Notes under the pieces: generated by a model | What the model was told of the DNA's origin: nothing | Database searches by the model: none | The model's input: only the letters and a program-made list of their open reading frames with translations | DNA from: Bacteroides stercoris ATCC 43183 | GTDB lineage: Bacteria; Bacteroidota; Bacteroidia; Bacteroidales; Bacteroidaceae | DNA: 64,000 nt | NCBI RefSeq assembly: GCF_025147325.1 | Contig: NZ_CP102262.1 | Span: 62,001-126,000, forward strand | Direction: 5' to 3' | Made by a program: the position numbers and the translations under genes | In this document: piece by piece, positions 54,550-63,168 of the stretch | Layout of the letters: each line of letters opens with the position of its first letter | How positions within the stretch are numbered: position 1 is the first letter of the stretch

Positions 54550-56037
54550 ATGAATTTCTTATCCATATTCGTACTCATCCCCTTGCTGATGCTGTTGGGC
54601 CTCTGGCTCAGCCGTAATATCGCACAGATACGTGCGGTGATGGTAGCCGGCGCTTCGGCATTGCTCGTTGCAGCCGTCGGACTGACCGTCGTCTACCTGC
54701 AAGCCCGTCACGGCGGCGCTACGGATGAAATGCTGTTCCGTGCCGATGTAGCCTGGTATCCCGCCCTCAACATCCACTATTCCGTAGGGGTGGACGGCAT
54801 CTCGGTAGCCATGCTGCTGCTCTCGGCCATTATCGTGTTTACGGGTACATTCGCTTCCTGGCGTCTGCAACCGCTGACCAAAGAATATTTCCTGTGGTTC
54901 ACCCTGCTGTCGATGGGTGTGTTCGGTTTCTTTATCTCGACCGACCTGTTCACCATGTTCATGTTCTACGAGGTAGCGCTCATCCCGATGTACCTGCTGA
55001 TTGGCGTATGGGGTTCGGGACGCAAGGAATACGCTGCCATGAAACTGACGCTGATGCTGATGGGCGGTTCCGCTTTCCTGCTTATCGGTATCCTCGGTAT
55101 CTACTTCGGTAGCGGCGCCACCACCATGAACCTGCTGGAGATAGCCCAACTGCACAATATTCCCGTGGAGCAACAACGCATCTGGTTCCCGCTTACCTTC
55201 CTCGGTTTCGGCGTGCTGGGCGCTCTGTTCCCGTTCCATACCTGGAGCCCCGACGGTCACGCATCCGCACCTACCGCCGTCAGCATGCTGCATGCAGGCG
55301 TACTGATGAAGCTGGGCGGCTACGGCTGTTTCCGCATCGCTATGTACCTGATGCCCGAAGCCGCACAGGAGCTCGGCTGGATATTCCTCGTACTGACGGG
55401 TATCTCCGTGGTGTACGGCGCATTCTCCGCTTGCGTGCAGACCGACCTGAAGTACATCAATGCCTACTCTTCCGTATCGCACTGCGGACTGGTGCTTTTC
55501 GCCATCCTGATGATGAACCGGACGGCCTGTACGGGTGCCGTGCTGCAAATGCTTTCCCACGGATTGATGACCGCCCTGTTCTTCGCCCTTATCGGTATGA
55601 TATACGGACGGACGCACACACGCGACGTACGCGAGCTTAGCGGACTGATGAAGATTATGCCTTTCCTGGCCGTATCCTATGTCATCGCCGGTCTGGCGAA
55701 CCTCGGTCTGCCGGGACTCAGCGGTTTTATTGCCGAAATGACAATCTTCAACGGCGCTTTCCAGCATCCCGATACCTTCCACCGCGCATGGACCGTCATC
55801 GCTTGTACGAGTATCGTGATTACCGCAGTCTACATCCTGCGCCTTGTCGGTAAAATCCTCTACGGAACCTGTACCAACAAGCACCACCTGACATTGACCG
55901 ATGCCACCTGGGACGAACGTACCGCCGTAATCATCCTCATTGCCTGCGTAGCCGGACTGGGTCTTGCTCCGCTGTGGATAAGCAACATGATTGGAGACAG
56001 CGTGCTGCCGGTAGTCAACCTATTAGCCACTCACTAA
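54550..56037 (+). CDS. nuoM: Complex I subunit NuoM
   Basis: Second antiporter-like proton pump subunit, 495 residues. Conserved blocks include MFYEVALIPMYLLIGVWG with the key Glu, FHTWSPDGHASAPTAVSMLHAGVLMKLGGYG, and YSSVSHCGLVLFAI. Its stop codon is inside the heptamer array that leads into nuoN. Confidence 0.96.
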   Translation: MNFLSIFVLIPLLMLLGLWLSRNIAQIRAVMVAGASALLVAAVGLTVVYLQARHGGATDEMLFRADVAWYPALNIHYSVGVDGISVAMLLLSAIIVFTGTFASWRLQPLTKEYFLWFTLLSMGVFGFFISTDLFTMFMFYEVALIPMYLLIGVWGSGRKEYAAMKLTLMLMGGSAFLLIGILGIYFGSGATTMNLLEIAQLHNIPVEQQRIWFPLTFLGFGVLGALFPFHTWSPDGHASAPTAVSMLHAGVLMKLGGYGCFRIAMYLMPEAAQELGWIFLVLTGISVVYGAFSACVQTDLKYINAYSSVSHCGLVLFAILMMNRTACTGAVLQMLSHGLMTALFFALIGMIYGRTHTRDVRELSGLMKIMPFLAVSYVIAGLANLGLPGLSGFIAEMTIFNGAFQHPDTFHRAWTVIACTSIVITAVYILRLVGKILYGTCTNKHHLTLTDATWDERTAVIILIACVAGLGLAPLWISNMIGDSVLPVVNLLATH

Positions 56038-56059
56038 ACACTAATCACTAATCACCAAA
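56032..56059 (+). repeat. Four tandem heptamers from the nuoM stop to the nuoN start
   Basis: CACTAAA, CACTAAT, CACTAAT and CACCAAA with an exact 7-bp period. The nuoM stop (TAA, 56035-56037) lies in the first unit and the last ends four bases (TAAC) before the nuoN ATG at 56064, the same ending as at nuoJ. Confidence 0.88.
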
Positions 56060-56063
56060 TAAC

Positions 56064-57503
56064 ATGGATTACTCCCAATTTCTATTAATGAAAGAAGAGC
56101 TGTCGCTGATAGCGGTTATCGTTATCCTCTTCATAGCCGACCTCTTCATGAGTCCGGATGCGCACAAGCACGACGGCAAGCCGATGTTGAACACCATGCT
56201 GCCCGTTGCCCTGCTCATCGTCCATACGCTTATAACCATCGTTCCCGGTCCGGCAGCCGACGCTTTCGGCGGGATGTACCATAACCAACCGATACAGAGT
56301 ATCGTCAAATCCATTCTCAGCGTAGGTACGCTCATCGTGTTCCTTATGGCGCATGAGTGGATGCGCCGCCCCGATGCGGCAATCAAGCAGGGCGAGTTCT
56401 ATGTACTGACACTCTCCACGCTGCTGGGTATGTACTTCATGATTTCCGCCGGGCACTTCCTGATGTTCTTCATCGGACTGGAAACGGCCAGCATCCCCAT
56501 GGCTGCGCTGGTGGCTTTCGATAAGTACCGCCACCACTCTGCCGAAGCAGGCGCCAAGTACATCCTTACCGCACTCTTCTCCAGCGGACTGCTGCTTTAC
56601 GGCCTTTCGCTGATATACGGTACGGTAGGCACACTCTACTTTGCCGATATCCCGGCACATCTGGACGGAAGCCCGTTGCAGATTATGGCATTCGTATTCT
56701 TCTTCTCCGGCATGGGATTCAAGATTTCGCTGGTGCCTTTCCACCTGTGGACGGCCGACGTATACGAAGGTGCTCCGAGTACGGTAACCGCTTACCTGAG
56801 CGTTATCTCCAAAGGTGCGGCGGCATTCGTGCTGATGACCATCCTCTATAAGGTATTCGCACCGATGGCGGCGCAATGGCAGGAAGTGCTCTACTGGGTT
56901 ATCATCGCCTCTATCACGCTCGCCAACCTCTTTGCGCTGCGTCAGGAGAATTTGAAACGGTTGATGGCGTTCTCCAGTATCTCGCAAGCCGGTTACATCA
57001 TGCTGGGTGTTATCAGCGGAACGTCGCTGGGTATGACGTCGCTGGTGTACTACGTACTGATTTACCTGTTTGCCAACCTCGCCGTCTTTACCGTTATCAC
57101 GATTGTAGCATTGCGCGCCGATAAGTTTACACTGGAAGATTACAACGGATTGTACACCACCAACCCTAAGCTGGCTTTCCTTATGACGCTGGCACTATTC
57201 TCGCTGGCAGGTATTCCGCCGTTCGCAGGCTTCTTCTCGAAGTTCTTCATCTTTGCGGCGGCATTCGAAAGTGGTTTTCATCTGCTGGTGTTCATTGCGT
57301 TAATCAATACGATTCTGTCGCTTTACTACTATCTGAAGATTGTAAAGGCAATGTATATCAACAAGAGCGATGAGCCTATCGCCGCTTTCCGTAGCGATAA
57401 CTACACGCGTGCCGGCCTTGCCATCTGTACGCTAGGCATCGTGGCGCTGAGTATTGCCAGCGTGGTATACCAGTCCATCGACAAGTTCTCGTTCGGTATG
57501 TAA
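56064..57503 (+). CDS. nuoN: Complex I subunit NuoN
   Basis: Third antiporter-like subunit, 479 residues, last gene of the operon. Family blocks: [55 protein letters not shown] and [15 protein letters not shown] strong hairpin follows. Confidence 0.96.
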   Translation: MDYSQFLLMKEELSLIAVIVILFIADLFMSPDAHKHDGKPMLNTMLPVALLIVHTLITIVPGPAADAFGGMYHNQPIQSIVKSILSVGTLIVFLMAHEWMRRPDAAIKQGEFYVLTLSTLLGMYFMISAGHFLMFFIGLETASIPMAALVAFDKYRHHSAEAGAKYILTALFSSGLLLYGLSLIYGTVGTLYFADIPAHLDGSPLQIMAFVFFFSGMGFKISLVPFHLWTADVYEGAPSTVTAYLSVISKGAAAFVLMTILYKVFAPMAAQWQEVLYWVIIASITLANLFALRQENLKRLMAFSSISQAGYIMLGVISGTSLGMTSLVYYVLIYLFANLAVFTVITIVALRADKFTLEDYNGLYTTNPKLAFLMTLALFSLAGIPPFAGFFSKFFIFAAAFESGFHLLVFIALINTILSLYYYLKIVKAMYINKSDEPIAAFRSDNYTRAGLAICTLGIVALSIASVVYQSIDKFSFGM

Positions 57504-57537
57504 CGGTCGAGATTCCGTAAAATAACTTTTACCACAT

Positions 57538-57594
57538 CCCCCCTTCACCCTTTCGCACACTCCTGTTTATGGGAGACGAAGGGTGAAGGGGGGA
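57538..57594. terminator. Long GC-rich hairpin between nuoN and the AraC gene
   Basis: CCCCCCTTCACCCTTTCG (57538-57555) pairs with CGAAGGGTGAAGGGGGG (57577-57593) with one bulged base. The loop has its own small CTCC/GGAG stem. It sits between convergent genes and probably ends both transcripts. Confidence 0.8.
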
Positions 57595-57596
57595 AA

Positions 57597-58466
57597 TCAT
57601 TTCATTATCTGATTCCGGTACTGCGTCGGTGTCAGTCCCGTCAGTTGCTTGAAGGTGCGGTTGAAGTGCGGAATAGAGTCGAACCCGCACTCCACAGCTA
57701 TCTGCGAAATCTCCATATCGCCAATGGTCAGCAGTTTGCAGGCATAACCAATGCGCATGTCCGCCACATATTGCAGGAAAGTCTTTCCCGTGGCGTCCTT
57801 GAAGAAACGGCAAAAGGCGCTGCTGTTCATATTCGCCATTTCGGCTATCTCGTCGAGCTTGAGGGAACGGGTGTAGTTGCTATTGATAAAGGAGATGATT
57901 TTATCGATACGCTTGTTTCCCGCTGTGGGAAACTTCTCATAGTAGCAAGGGCTTGCCAGCATCCTTCTTGGGACGGATACCGCCAATGCCTGCAATAAAT
58001 CCAGCAAACCGGTTATCTGTCCGAATCCTTTCAGTTCGGGAAAAGCGGATACCATGTCGCGTACCGCACCGGCATCGGCCGTGTGAAAGACAACACCCCG
58101 TCTGGCCTCTTTCAGCAACACCCGTATCTGGTGAAACTGCGGATAATGGTCGAACGAGTATTGCATGAAGTTCTCCTCAAACTGAATGATAGTTCCTTGC
58201 ACCCGCAACCGGGGATTATCGCCGTGATAAGCATCGTCACTCCGCATATAATGAGGCAGGCTGGGACCGAACAATACCACATCTCCTTCCGAAAAACACT
58301 CTATGCAATCGCCCACAAAGCAACGGCCGCAGCTTTTCTTCACATAGATTATTTCGTACTGGCTGTGGAAATGCCAGGGGTAAGTGAAGCGGTCGTAGTC
58401 GTAATAGCGCGCCTTTATCGGGTTGGACTCCGATATCTGGAGCTGTTCGTTTATTATCTGTCTCAT
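57597..58466 (-). CDS. AraC-family regulator with sensor cupin
   Basis: Transcription regulator of 289 residues. The start at 58466 (MRQIINEQLQ) is chosen because the frame upstream runs through a promoter and a tandem repeat and has no family match. The N-terminal part is an AraC-type cupin (WHFHSQYEIIYVKKSCGR, then GDVVLFGPSLPH). The C-terminal part is a double helix-turn-helix: LDEIAEMANMNSSAFCRFFK and ISQIAVECGFDSIPHFNRTFK, ending TGLTPTQYRN. It is divergent from uxuA, so it probably controls hexuronate breakdown in response to a uronate; the ligand is not known. Confidence 0.9.
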   Translation of the reverse strand: MRQIINEQLQISESNPIKARYYDYDRFTYPWHFHSQYEIIYVKKSCGRCFVGDCIECFSEGDVVLFGPSLPHYMRSDDAYHGDNPRLRVQGTIIQFEENFMQYSFDHYPQFHQIRVLLKEARRGVVFHTADAGAVRDMVSAFPELKGFGQITGLLDLLQALAVSVPRRMLASPCYYEKFPTAGNKRIDKIISFINSNYTRSLKLDEIAEMANMNSSAFCRFFKDATGKTFLQYVADMRIGYACKLLTIGDMEISQIAVECGFDSIPHFNRTFKQLTGLTPTQYRNQIMK

Positions 58467-58526
58467 AACACTGCCTGATGTTGATACGGCATCTCCCGGT
58501 TTGCCGAGCCGCATCCTATCCTTACA

Positions 58527-58534
58527 CAAAGATA
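58527..58534 (-). promoter_or_regulatory. -7 box of the AraC-family gene
   Basis: TATCTTTG on the minus strand is a perfect consensus match, 60 bases before the start codon at 58466. This supports that start, since the longer frame lies upstream of it. Confidence 0.6.
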
Positions 58535-58592
58535 GCGAATAATAACAATAAGTCTGCGGGAAAAAAGAAAATACAAAGGGAAACGGAAAGAA

Positions 58593-58771
58593 TACCCCGG
58601 TTGGTACGGAGCATACCAACCGGTGGCAGGAGACGTACCGAAGCGTGGTATGAACTGTACCAAAGCGTGGTACGAGCTGTACCAAACTGTGGTAGGAGCC
58701 GTACCAAAGTGCGGTACAAGGCGTACCAACCGTTGGTATTTCCCGTACCAAACGCAGGTATTATATTGGTA
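58593..58771. repeat. Array of eight 22-bp TACC/GGTA dyad units
   Basis: TACC recurs at 58593, 58614, 58636, 58658, 58680, 58702, 58724 and 58746, and GGTA at 58603, 58647, 58669, 58691, 58713, 58735 and 58757 (GGCA at 58625). The layout is TACC, 7 bases (often AAnnGnn), GGTA, 7 variable bases, so each unit holds an inverted repeat. A last GGTAC ends the array at 58771. It lies upstream of both divergent promoters and so is not in either predicted transcript. Confidence 0.9.
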
Positions 58772-58842
58772 CTTATATACTATTGATTTAAAGCTGTTTA
58801 CTTCGTAGCAAAGGTTACTATCCCATTATCCTTTCAATACAC

Positions 58843-58872
58843 GCAAATATCTGCAAACATCCTGCAAATATC
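58843..58872 (+). promoter_or_regulatory. Three phased direct repeats upstream of uxuA (candidate AraC operator)
   Basis: GCAAATATC, GCAAACATC and GCAAATATC start at 58843, 58853 and 58864, spaced by 10 and 11 bases, one helix turn each. They end two bases before the probable -33 region of uxuA, the usual place for an AraC-type activator. Confidence 0.6.
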
Positions 58873-58899
58873 CGTTTATATACAAACTGTTTTAGTGCC

Positions 58900-58907
58900 T
58901 ACATTTG
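58900..58907 (+). promoter_or_regulatory. -7 box of the uxuA-uxuB operon
   Basis: TACATTTG matches TAnnTTTG, 41 bases before the uxuA ATG. TTTA at 58875-58878 (21-base gap) is a weak -33 box, in line with activator dependence. Confidence 0.6.
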
Positions 58908-58947
58908 CAGTAAATAATCATTTTAAATCATTAATACAAAAAGAAGT

Positions 58948-60135
58948 ATGGAAAAGACTTGGAGATGGTTCGGTAAGAAAGACAAAATAACGCTCGGTAT
59001 GCTTCGGCAAATCGGTGTGGAAGGGATAGTTACCGCCTTGCACGATGTGCCCAACGGCGAAATCTGGACAGAAGAGGCCATCAACGATTTAAAGACATAT
59101 ATCGAGTCCTATGGCTTGCGCTGGTCGGTTGTGGAGAGCCTGCCCGTATGCGAGGCCATTAAATATGCCGGACCGGAACGCGAACAACTGATAGAGAACT
59201 ACAAAATCAGTCTTGCCAATCTGGGCAAATGCGGTGTAAAGACCGTATGCTATAACTTCATGCCCGTTATCGACTGGATACGCACGGATTTACAACACCC
59301 CTGGGCAGACGGAACCTCATCGCTCTACTTCGACCGGGTGCGTTTTGCTTATTTCGACCTGCGCATTCTGCAACGTGAGGGAGCCGAAAAGGATTACTCC
59401 GCCGAAGAGCTGGCTAAAGTGGCCGAACTGGACAAGACCATCACCGAAACCGAAAAAGACAGCCTTGTCGATGCGATTATCGTAAAGACGCAGGGATTCG
59501 TAAACGGCAACATCAAGGAAGGCGACAAGAATCCGGTGAATATATTCAGAAATCTGCTTGCCTTGTACAAAGGTATCGACCGCGATGCGCTCCGCGAGAA
59601 CATGCGGTATTTCCTTGCCGCCATCATGCCGGTGTGCGAGGAGTACGGCGTAAATATGTGCGTACATCCCGACGACCCGCCTTTCCAGGTACTGGGCTTG
59701 CCGCGTATCGTGACCAACGAAGAGGACATCGCCTGGTTCCTGAATGCAGTGGATAATCCACACAACGGACTGACGTTCTGTGCCGGCTCGCTCAGTGCGG
59801 GAGAGCATAACGACACCCGCGAACTCGCCAGGAAGTTTGCATCACGCACCCACTTTGTACATCTGCGCAGCACCGCAGCCATGCCGGGCGGCAACTTCAT
59901 AGAAAGCTCCCACCTGACGGGACGCGGTCACCTCATCGACCTTATCCGCATCTTCGAGCAAGAAAACCCGAACCTGCCCATGCGTGTAGACCACGGACGG
60001 ATGATGCTGGGCGATGAGAACAAGGGATATAATCCCGGCTATTCATTCCACGGCCGTATGCTGGCGCTGGCACAGGTGGAAGGCATGATGGCAGTGGTAC
60101 AAGACGAAATGAAACAGAAGGAAACACAAGCATAA
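58948..60135 (+). CDS. uxuA: Mannonate dehydratase
   Basis: Cytoplasmic enzyme that dehydrates D-mannonate to 2-keto-3-deoxygluconate (KDG) in glucuronate breakdown. It has 395 residues, a TIM-barrel fold like sugar isomerases. Visible signatures are the N-terminal WRWFGKKDKITLGMLRQIG and GIVTALHDVPNG, MCVHPDDPPFQVLGLPRIV, the metal-site region FCAGSLSAG, FVHLRSTAAMPGGNFIESSH and MRVDHGRMMLGD near the end. It is followed by the SDR gene that makes its substrate. Confidence 0.96.
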   Translation: MEKTWRWFGKKDKITLGMLRQIGVEGIVTALHDVPNGEIWTEEAINDLKTYIESYGLRWSVVESLPVCEAIKYAGPEREQLIENYKISLANLGKCGVKTVCYNFMPVIDWIRTDLQHPWADGTSSLYFDRVRFAYFDLRILQREGAEKDYSAEELAKVAELDKTITETEKDSLVDAIIVKTQGFVNGNIKEGDKNPVNIFRNLLALYKGIDRDALRENMRYFLAAIMPVCEEYGVNMCVHPDDPPFQVLGLPRIVTNEEDIAWFLNAVDNPHNGLTFCAGSLSAGEHNDTRELARKFASRTHFVHLRSTAAMPGGNFIESSHLTGRGHLIDLIRIFEQENPNLPMRVDHGRMMLGDENKGYNPGYSFHGRMLALAQVEGMMAVVQDEMKQKETQA

Positions 60136-60257
60136 AATATACAATATAGATACGTGAAGCAGAAGACAATAAAGTATGAGGGGGCATACGCTTCATGCTT
60201 TATGCACGTGCTTCCCCGTATAAAAAAAGAAAAGAAAGAAAAAAGGAGACAAAGATT

Positions 60258-61073
60258 ATGAACGAACAATTCAGTATTGCAGGTAAAGTAGCAGTTATCA
60301 CCGGTGCAGGTGGTGTATTGGGTGGCAGCATTGCCAAGTGTTTTATGCAACAAGGCGCTAAAGTCGTAGCGGTAGACATCCGTCAGGAACAACTGGACAA
60401 GCGTGTAGAGGAACTGAAAACCTATGGTGAAGATGTAATCGGTATCGTCGGTAACGTGCTGGACATCGCCAGTCTTGAGAAACTTGCCGATGACATCGTT
60501 GCCAAGTGGGGACGTATCGACATTCTGCTCAACATTGCCGGCGGAAATATGCCGGGCGCAACTCTGGCTCCCGACCAGCACTTCTACGACATGGACATCT
60601 CCTGCTGGGAGAAAGTGACCAATCTGAACATGAACGGAACCGTTTACCCGTCTTTAGTGTTCAGCAAAGTGATGGCTAAGCAAGGTAAGGGCTGCATCGT
60701 CAACGTATCTTCCATGGCAGCTTACAGCGCCATCACCCGCGTTCCTGGCTATTCGGCAGCCAAGACAGCCGTTGCCAACTTCACCCAATGGCTGGCAAGC
60801 GAACTGGCACTGAAATACGGAGACGGTATCCGCGTCAATGCCATCGCCCCGGGCTTCTTCATCGGCGACCAGAACCGCGCCGTACTCATCAACCCCGACG
60901 GCTCACTGACCGACCGCAGCAAGAAAGTCTTGGCCAAAACCCCGATGAAACGCTTCGGCGACATCAACGAATTGAACGGCGCCGTACAGTTCCTGTGCAG
61001 CGATGCCGCCAGCTTCGTTACGGGTGCATTGCTTCCTATTGACGGCGGTTTCAGCGCATTCAGCGGAGTATAA
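60258..61073 (+). CDS. uxuB: SDR-family D-mannonate oxidoreductase (fructuronate reductase)
   Basis: Short-chain dehydrogenase of 271 residues, beside uxuA. The start at 60258 is preceded by a rare Shine-Dalgarno-like AAAGGAGA. Features: NAD(P) loop VITGAGGVLGGSIAK, LLNIAGGNMPG, catalytic Ser in NVSSMAAY, and Tyr-x3-Lys in PGYSAAKTAV, and C-terminal VTGALLPIDGGFSAF. In several bacteria the partner of UxuA is an SDR enzyme rather than the long-chain UxuB of E. coli; the operon makes that role likely. A KduD-like 2-dehydro-3-deoxygluconate dehydrogenase is the main alternative, but KduD is usually shorter (~250) and not paired with uxuA. Confidence 0.8.
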   Translation: MNEQFSIAGKVAVITGAGGVLGGSIAKCFMQQGAKVVAVDIRQEQLDKRVEELKTYGEDVIGIVGNVLDIASLEKLADDIVAKWGRIDILLNIAGGNMPGATLAPDQHFYDMDISCWEKVTNLNMNGTVYPSLVFSKVMAKQGKGCIVNVSSMAAYSAITRVPGYSAAKTAVANFTQWLASELALKYGDGIRVNAIAPGFFIGDQNRAVLINPDGSLTDRSKKVLAKTPMKRFGDINELNGAVQFLCSDAASFVTGALLPIDGGFSAFSGV

Positions 61074-61120
61074 CCCCGTCAATCTTCGATTATTTATTTT
61101 ACCGGAAAGAAACACAAAGA

Positions 61121-61154
61121 GAAGGCTCTCTACCCCGATTGGCAGAGAGCCTTC
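61121..61154. terminator. Terminator between uxuB and susD3
   Basis: An 11-bp perfect stem (GAAGGCTCTCT and AGAGAGCCTTC) with a 12-base loop is followed by TTCTCTTC. The flanking genes converge, so it probably serves both. Confidence 0.85.
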
Positions 61155-61192
61155 TTCTCTTCACTGTATTATAAACTTATAATGGATGCCGA

Positions 61193-63145
61193 TTAATATC
61201 CGGGATTCTGTTCCGCTTTCTTTTCTTCAGGAGTTAACGCATGACCGTCCTTTTGGATAGCATCCAGGTAGGTTTGCGGAATAGGACGCAAATTATGACG
61301 TTCCTGAATATTGGGGGCAGCATCCGGATTAAATGCTTTGGCGCGTTCGACCAAAGTCAACGTCCTTGATAAATCTTGCCAACGATGAAATTCACCGCAA
61401 AGTTCACGAGAACGTTCGTTCAGTAACAGACACAGCATACGGTCATAATCCGTACTATACCCTAATTTACTGATAATAGCCTCATCTTCGGCCGGCAAGT
61501 TGTGAATATCCGTAATCTTTAAGTCTGTAGCAGATTTAATGTTTCTGTCGATATTGTTGGACTCATAATAAGAATTCTCCGCAAAATAAGAATTCACACC
61601 GTCATCCTTATATCCCAACGCTTTATCATTATAAGCAGCACCACCATCGCAATATGCGGAACGGTCTTCTCCTGCTTTATAAGCGGCACGTGCACGAAGA
61701 TCATTGATATAGCCTAAAGCATCAGGATACTTGCCTTGACGAATCAACACTTCGGCTGCAATCAAATAGGTTTCACCCAAACGGGCAAGAATACCATCGC
61801 GGAAACCAACACGACTGTCTCTCGATTCACGGGAACCGTCAATATACTTATTCAACGTACAATAACGATTAGTATAATCATATAAAGCCTCATCATCTTC
61901 TGCGTTGCGGTCTTTCGGATAAGCTACAAACACTGTCGGAATTGTTTTCCCCGTCTTGTCATAAGTCACCTGATTGTTAAGCTGTACAGCATCAAAACGA
62001 GTGTCACCGGGACGGTTAATTACATACATGATACCCAAATCACCGTGTGCGTATCCGGAACCTTTTTGCGGGTTGTTCACCGCATATTTCGTTTTAAAAC
62101 TTTTCCAGAAACGAGAGTCATCGACCATATCATACACATTGTACATATAATAAGTAGTTCTAAGACGTTGATACTCGCGTTCACCGGCAATATCACGTTG
62201 CATTTGCGGCAAATCTTTGTATACGGAAACATAATAGAGATGACACTGATTACCATTAGCTCCTTCCGTTGCTTTGTCAGAAGAGAACTGAGCTGCCAAA
62301 ATTATTTCATCCAGTTGCTCGTTTGCACCGTTCGGCTCAGTATAATTCCACAAATCTGCATAATTCGGAGCTAAACTACGATGAGATATAACCTCTTGCG
62401 CCAAACGTAATGCTTCTTTCAAATCATCCTCTTTCGTTGCGCTGTTCCAATCATCATTTATCTCACTGGCACGCAACAAATATGCTTTGGCAAGAAAATG
62501 CGCTGCTGCATCTTTCGTCATCTTTCCTGTCATGGGAGCTGTTTCGGGCAGATACTTATAAGCGTCTTTTAAGTCACTGATCACCTGTTGCAATGTTTCT
62601 TCGGCAGTAGCGCGAGAAAATTCACGTTCCGGAGTTTCGCTCGGAGTAAGTTTCAAAGGAACTCCCCCATACTGAGATACCAGTTTCAGATAATTGAACC
62701 CGCGCAGGAAATAAGCTTCTCCCATATAAGTATTCTTATTGTCTGCTTTGTAACTATCCGGAGTAACCTTACTCAATAGCAGATTGGCATTGTTGATACC
62801 GATATACATGCCATCCCAAACTTCATACATATTGGTAGAGTTGCTGACAATCGATGACTGGAAGTTTCCATCATAATTATTCCAAGAAGCATTAGAACCG
62901 TCGCCACCTACACGAAACTCATCCGTACCATAGTTAGTAGTGGCACATGCCCACTCTTTTGCAAAATGGAAACGTAAATTGTAGTAAAGACTGACTTCCA
63001 AACGGTCGATACCTTCTTGAGTATCGAAGAAGTCTGTATTCTGCTGAGTAGTCAACTCCTCATCCAAAAAATCACTGCAAGAAGTCATCGGACCTACCAA
63101 AGTCAAGGCTAACAAGCCAAATGTTATTTTTTTATGTAGTTTCAT
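61193..63145 (-). CDS. SusD/RagB-family glycan-binding lipoprotein (third pair)
   Basis: Surface glycan-binding lipoprotein of 650 residues. The start at 63145 gives the lipoprotein signal MKLHKKITFGLLALTLVGPM with Cys23 in TSCS; the frame upstream is not signal-like and overlaps the susC3 end. The SusD start SDFLDEELTTQ, the helical block AYFLRGFNYLKLVSQYGGVPL and the C-terminal LGETYLIAAEVLIRQGKY, YINDLRARAAY and LLLNERSRELCGEFHRW are typical. It ends AEQNPGY. It is 23 bases after the susC3 gene. This is a separate locus from the pectin genes; its glycan cannot be told from the window. Confidence 0.95.
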   Translation of the reverse strand: MKLHKKITFGLLALTLVGPMTSCSDFLDEELTTQQNTDFFDTQEGIDRLEVSLYYNLRFHFAKEWACATTNYGTDEFRVGGDGSNASWNNYDGNFQSSIVSNSTNMYEVWDGMYIGINNANLLLSKVTPDSYKADNKNTYMGEAYFLRGFNYLKLVSQYGGVPLKLTPSETPEREFSRATAEETLQQVISDLKDAYKYLPETAPMTGKMTKDAAAHFLAKAYLLRASEINDDWNSATKEDDLKEALRLAQEVISHRSLAPNYADLWNYTEPNGANEQLDEIILAAQFSSDKATEGANGNQCHLYYVSVYKDLPQMQRDIAGEREYQRLRTTYYMYNVYDMVDDSRFWKSFKTKYAVNNPQKGSGYAHGDLGIMYVINRPGDTRFDAVQLNNQVTYDKTGKTIPTVFVAYPKDRNAEDDEALYDYTNRYCTLNKYIDGSRESRDSRVGFRDGILARLGETYLIAAEVLIRQGKYPDALGYINDLRARAAYKAGEDRSAYCDGGAAYNDKALGYKDDGVNSYFAENSYYESNNIDRNIKSATDLKITDIHNLPAEDEAIISKLGYSTDYDRMLCLLLNERSRELCGEFHRWQDLSRTLTLVERAKAFNPDAAPNIQERHNLRPIPQTYLDAIQKDGHALTPEEKKAEQNPGY

Positions 63146-63168
63146 AATCGTAATACTTTTAATGACAT

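Larger units (their letters stand above)
58467..58947. promoter_or_regulatory. Divergent control region between the AraC gene and uxuA
   Basis: About 480 bases without a gene. They contain the AraC-gene -7 box (58527-58534), an array of eight 22-bp dyad units (58593-58771), three phased direct repeats (58843-58872) and the uxuA promoter (58900-58907). Confidence 0.75.

Noticed and set aside
58467..58751. Longer N-terminus for the AraC regulator starting at 58751
   Set aside because: The extra 95 residues are the translated tandem repeat plus the promoter region, and a perfect -7 box lies inside them.
58593..58771. CRISPR-like array
   Set aside because: Units are 22 bp with no 30-base unique spacers, each unit is itself an inverted repeat and no cas gene is near.
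60195..60257. Longer start for the SDR reductase
   Set aside because: The added residues are basic and low in complexity, while the ATG at 60258 has a Shine-Dalgarno-like AAAGGAGA and begins the usual SDR N-terminus.
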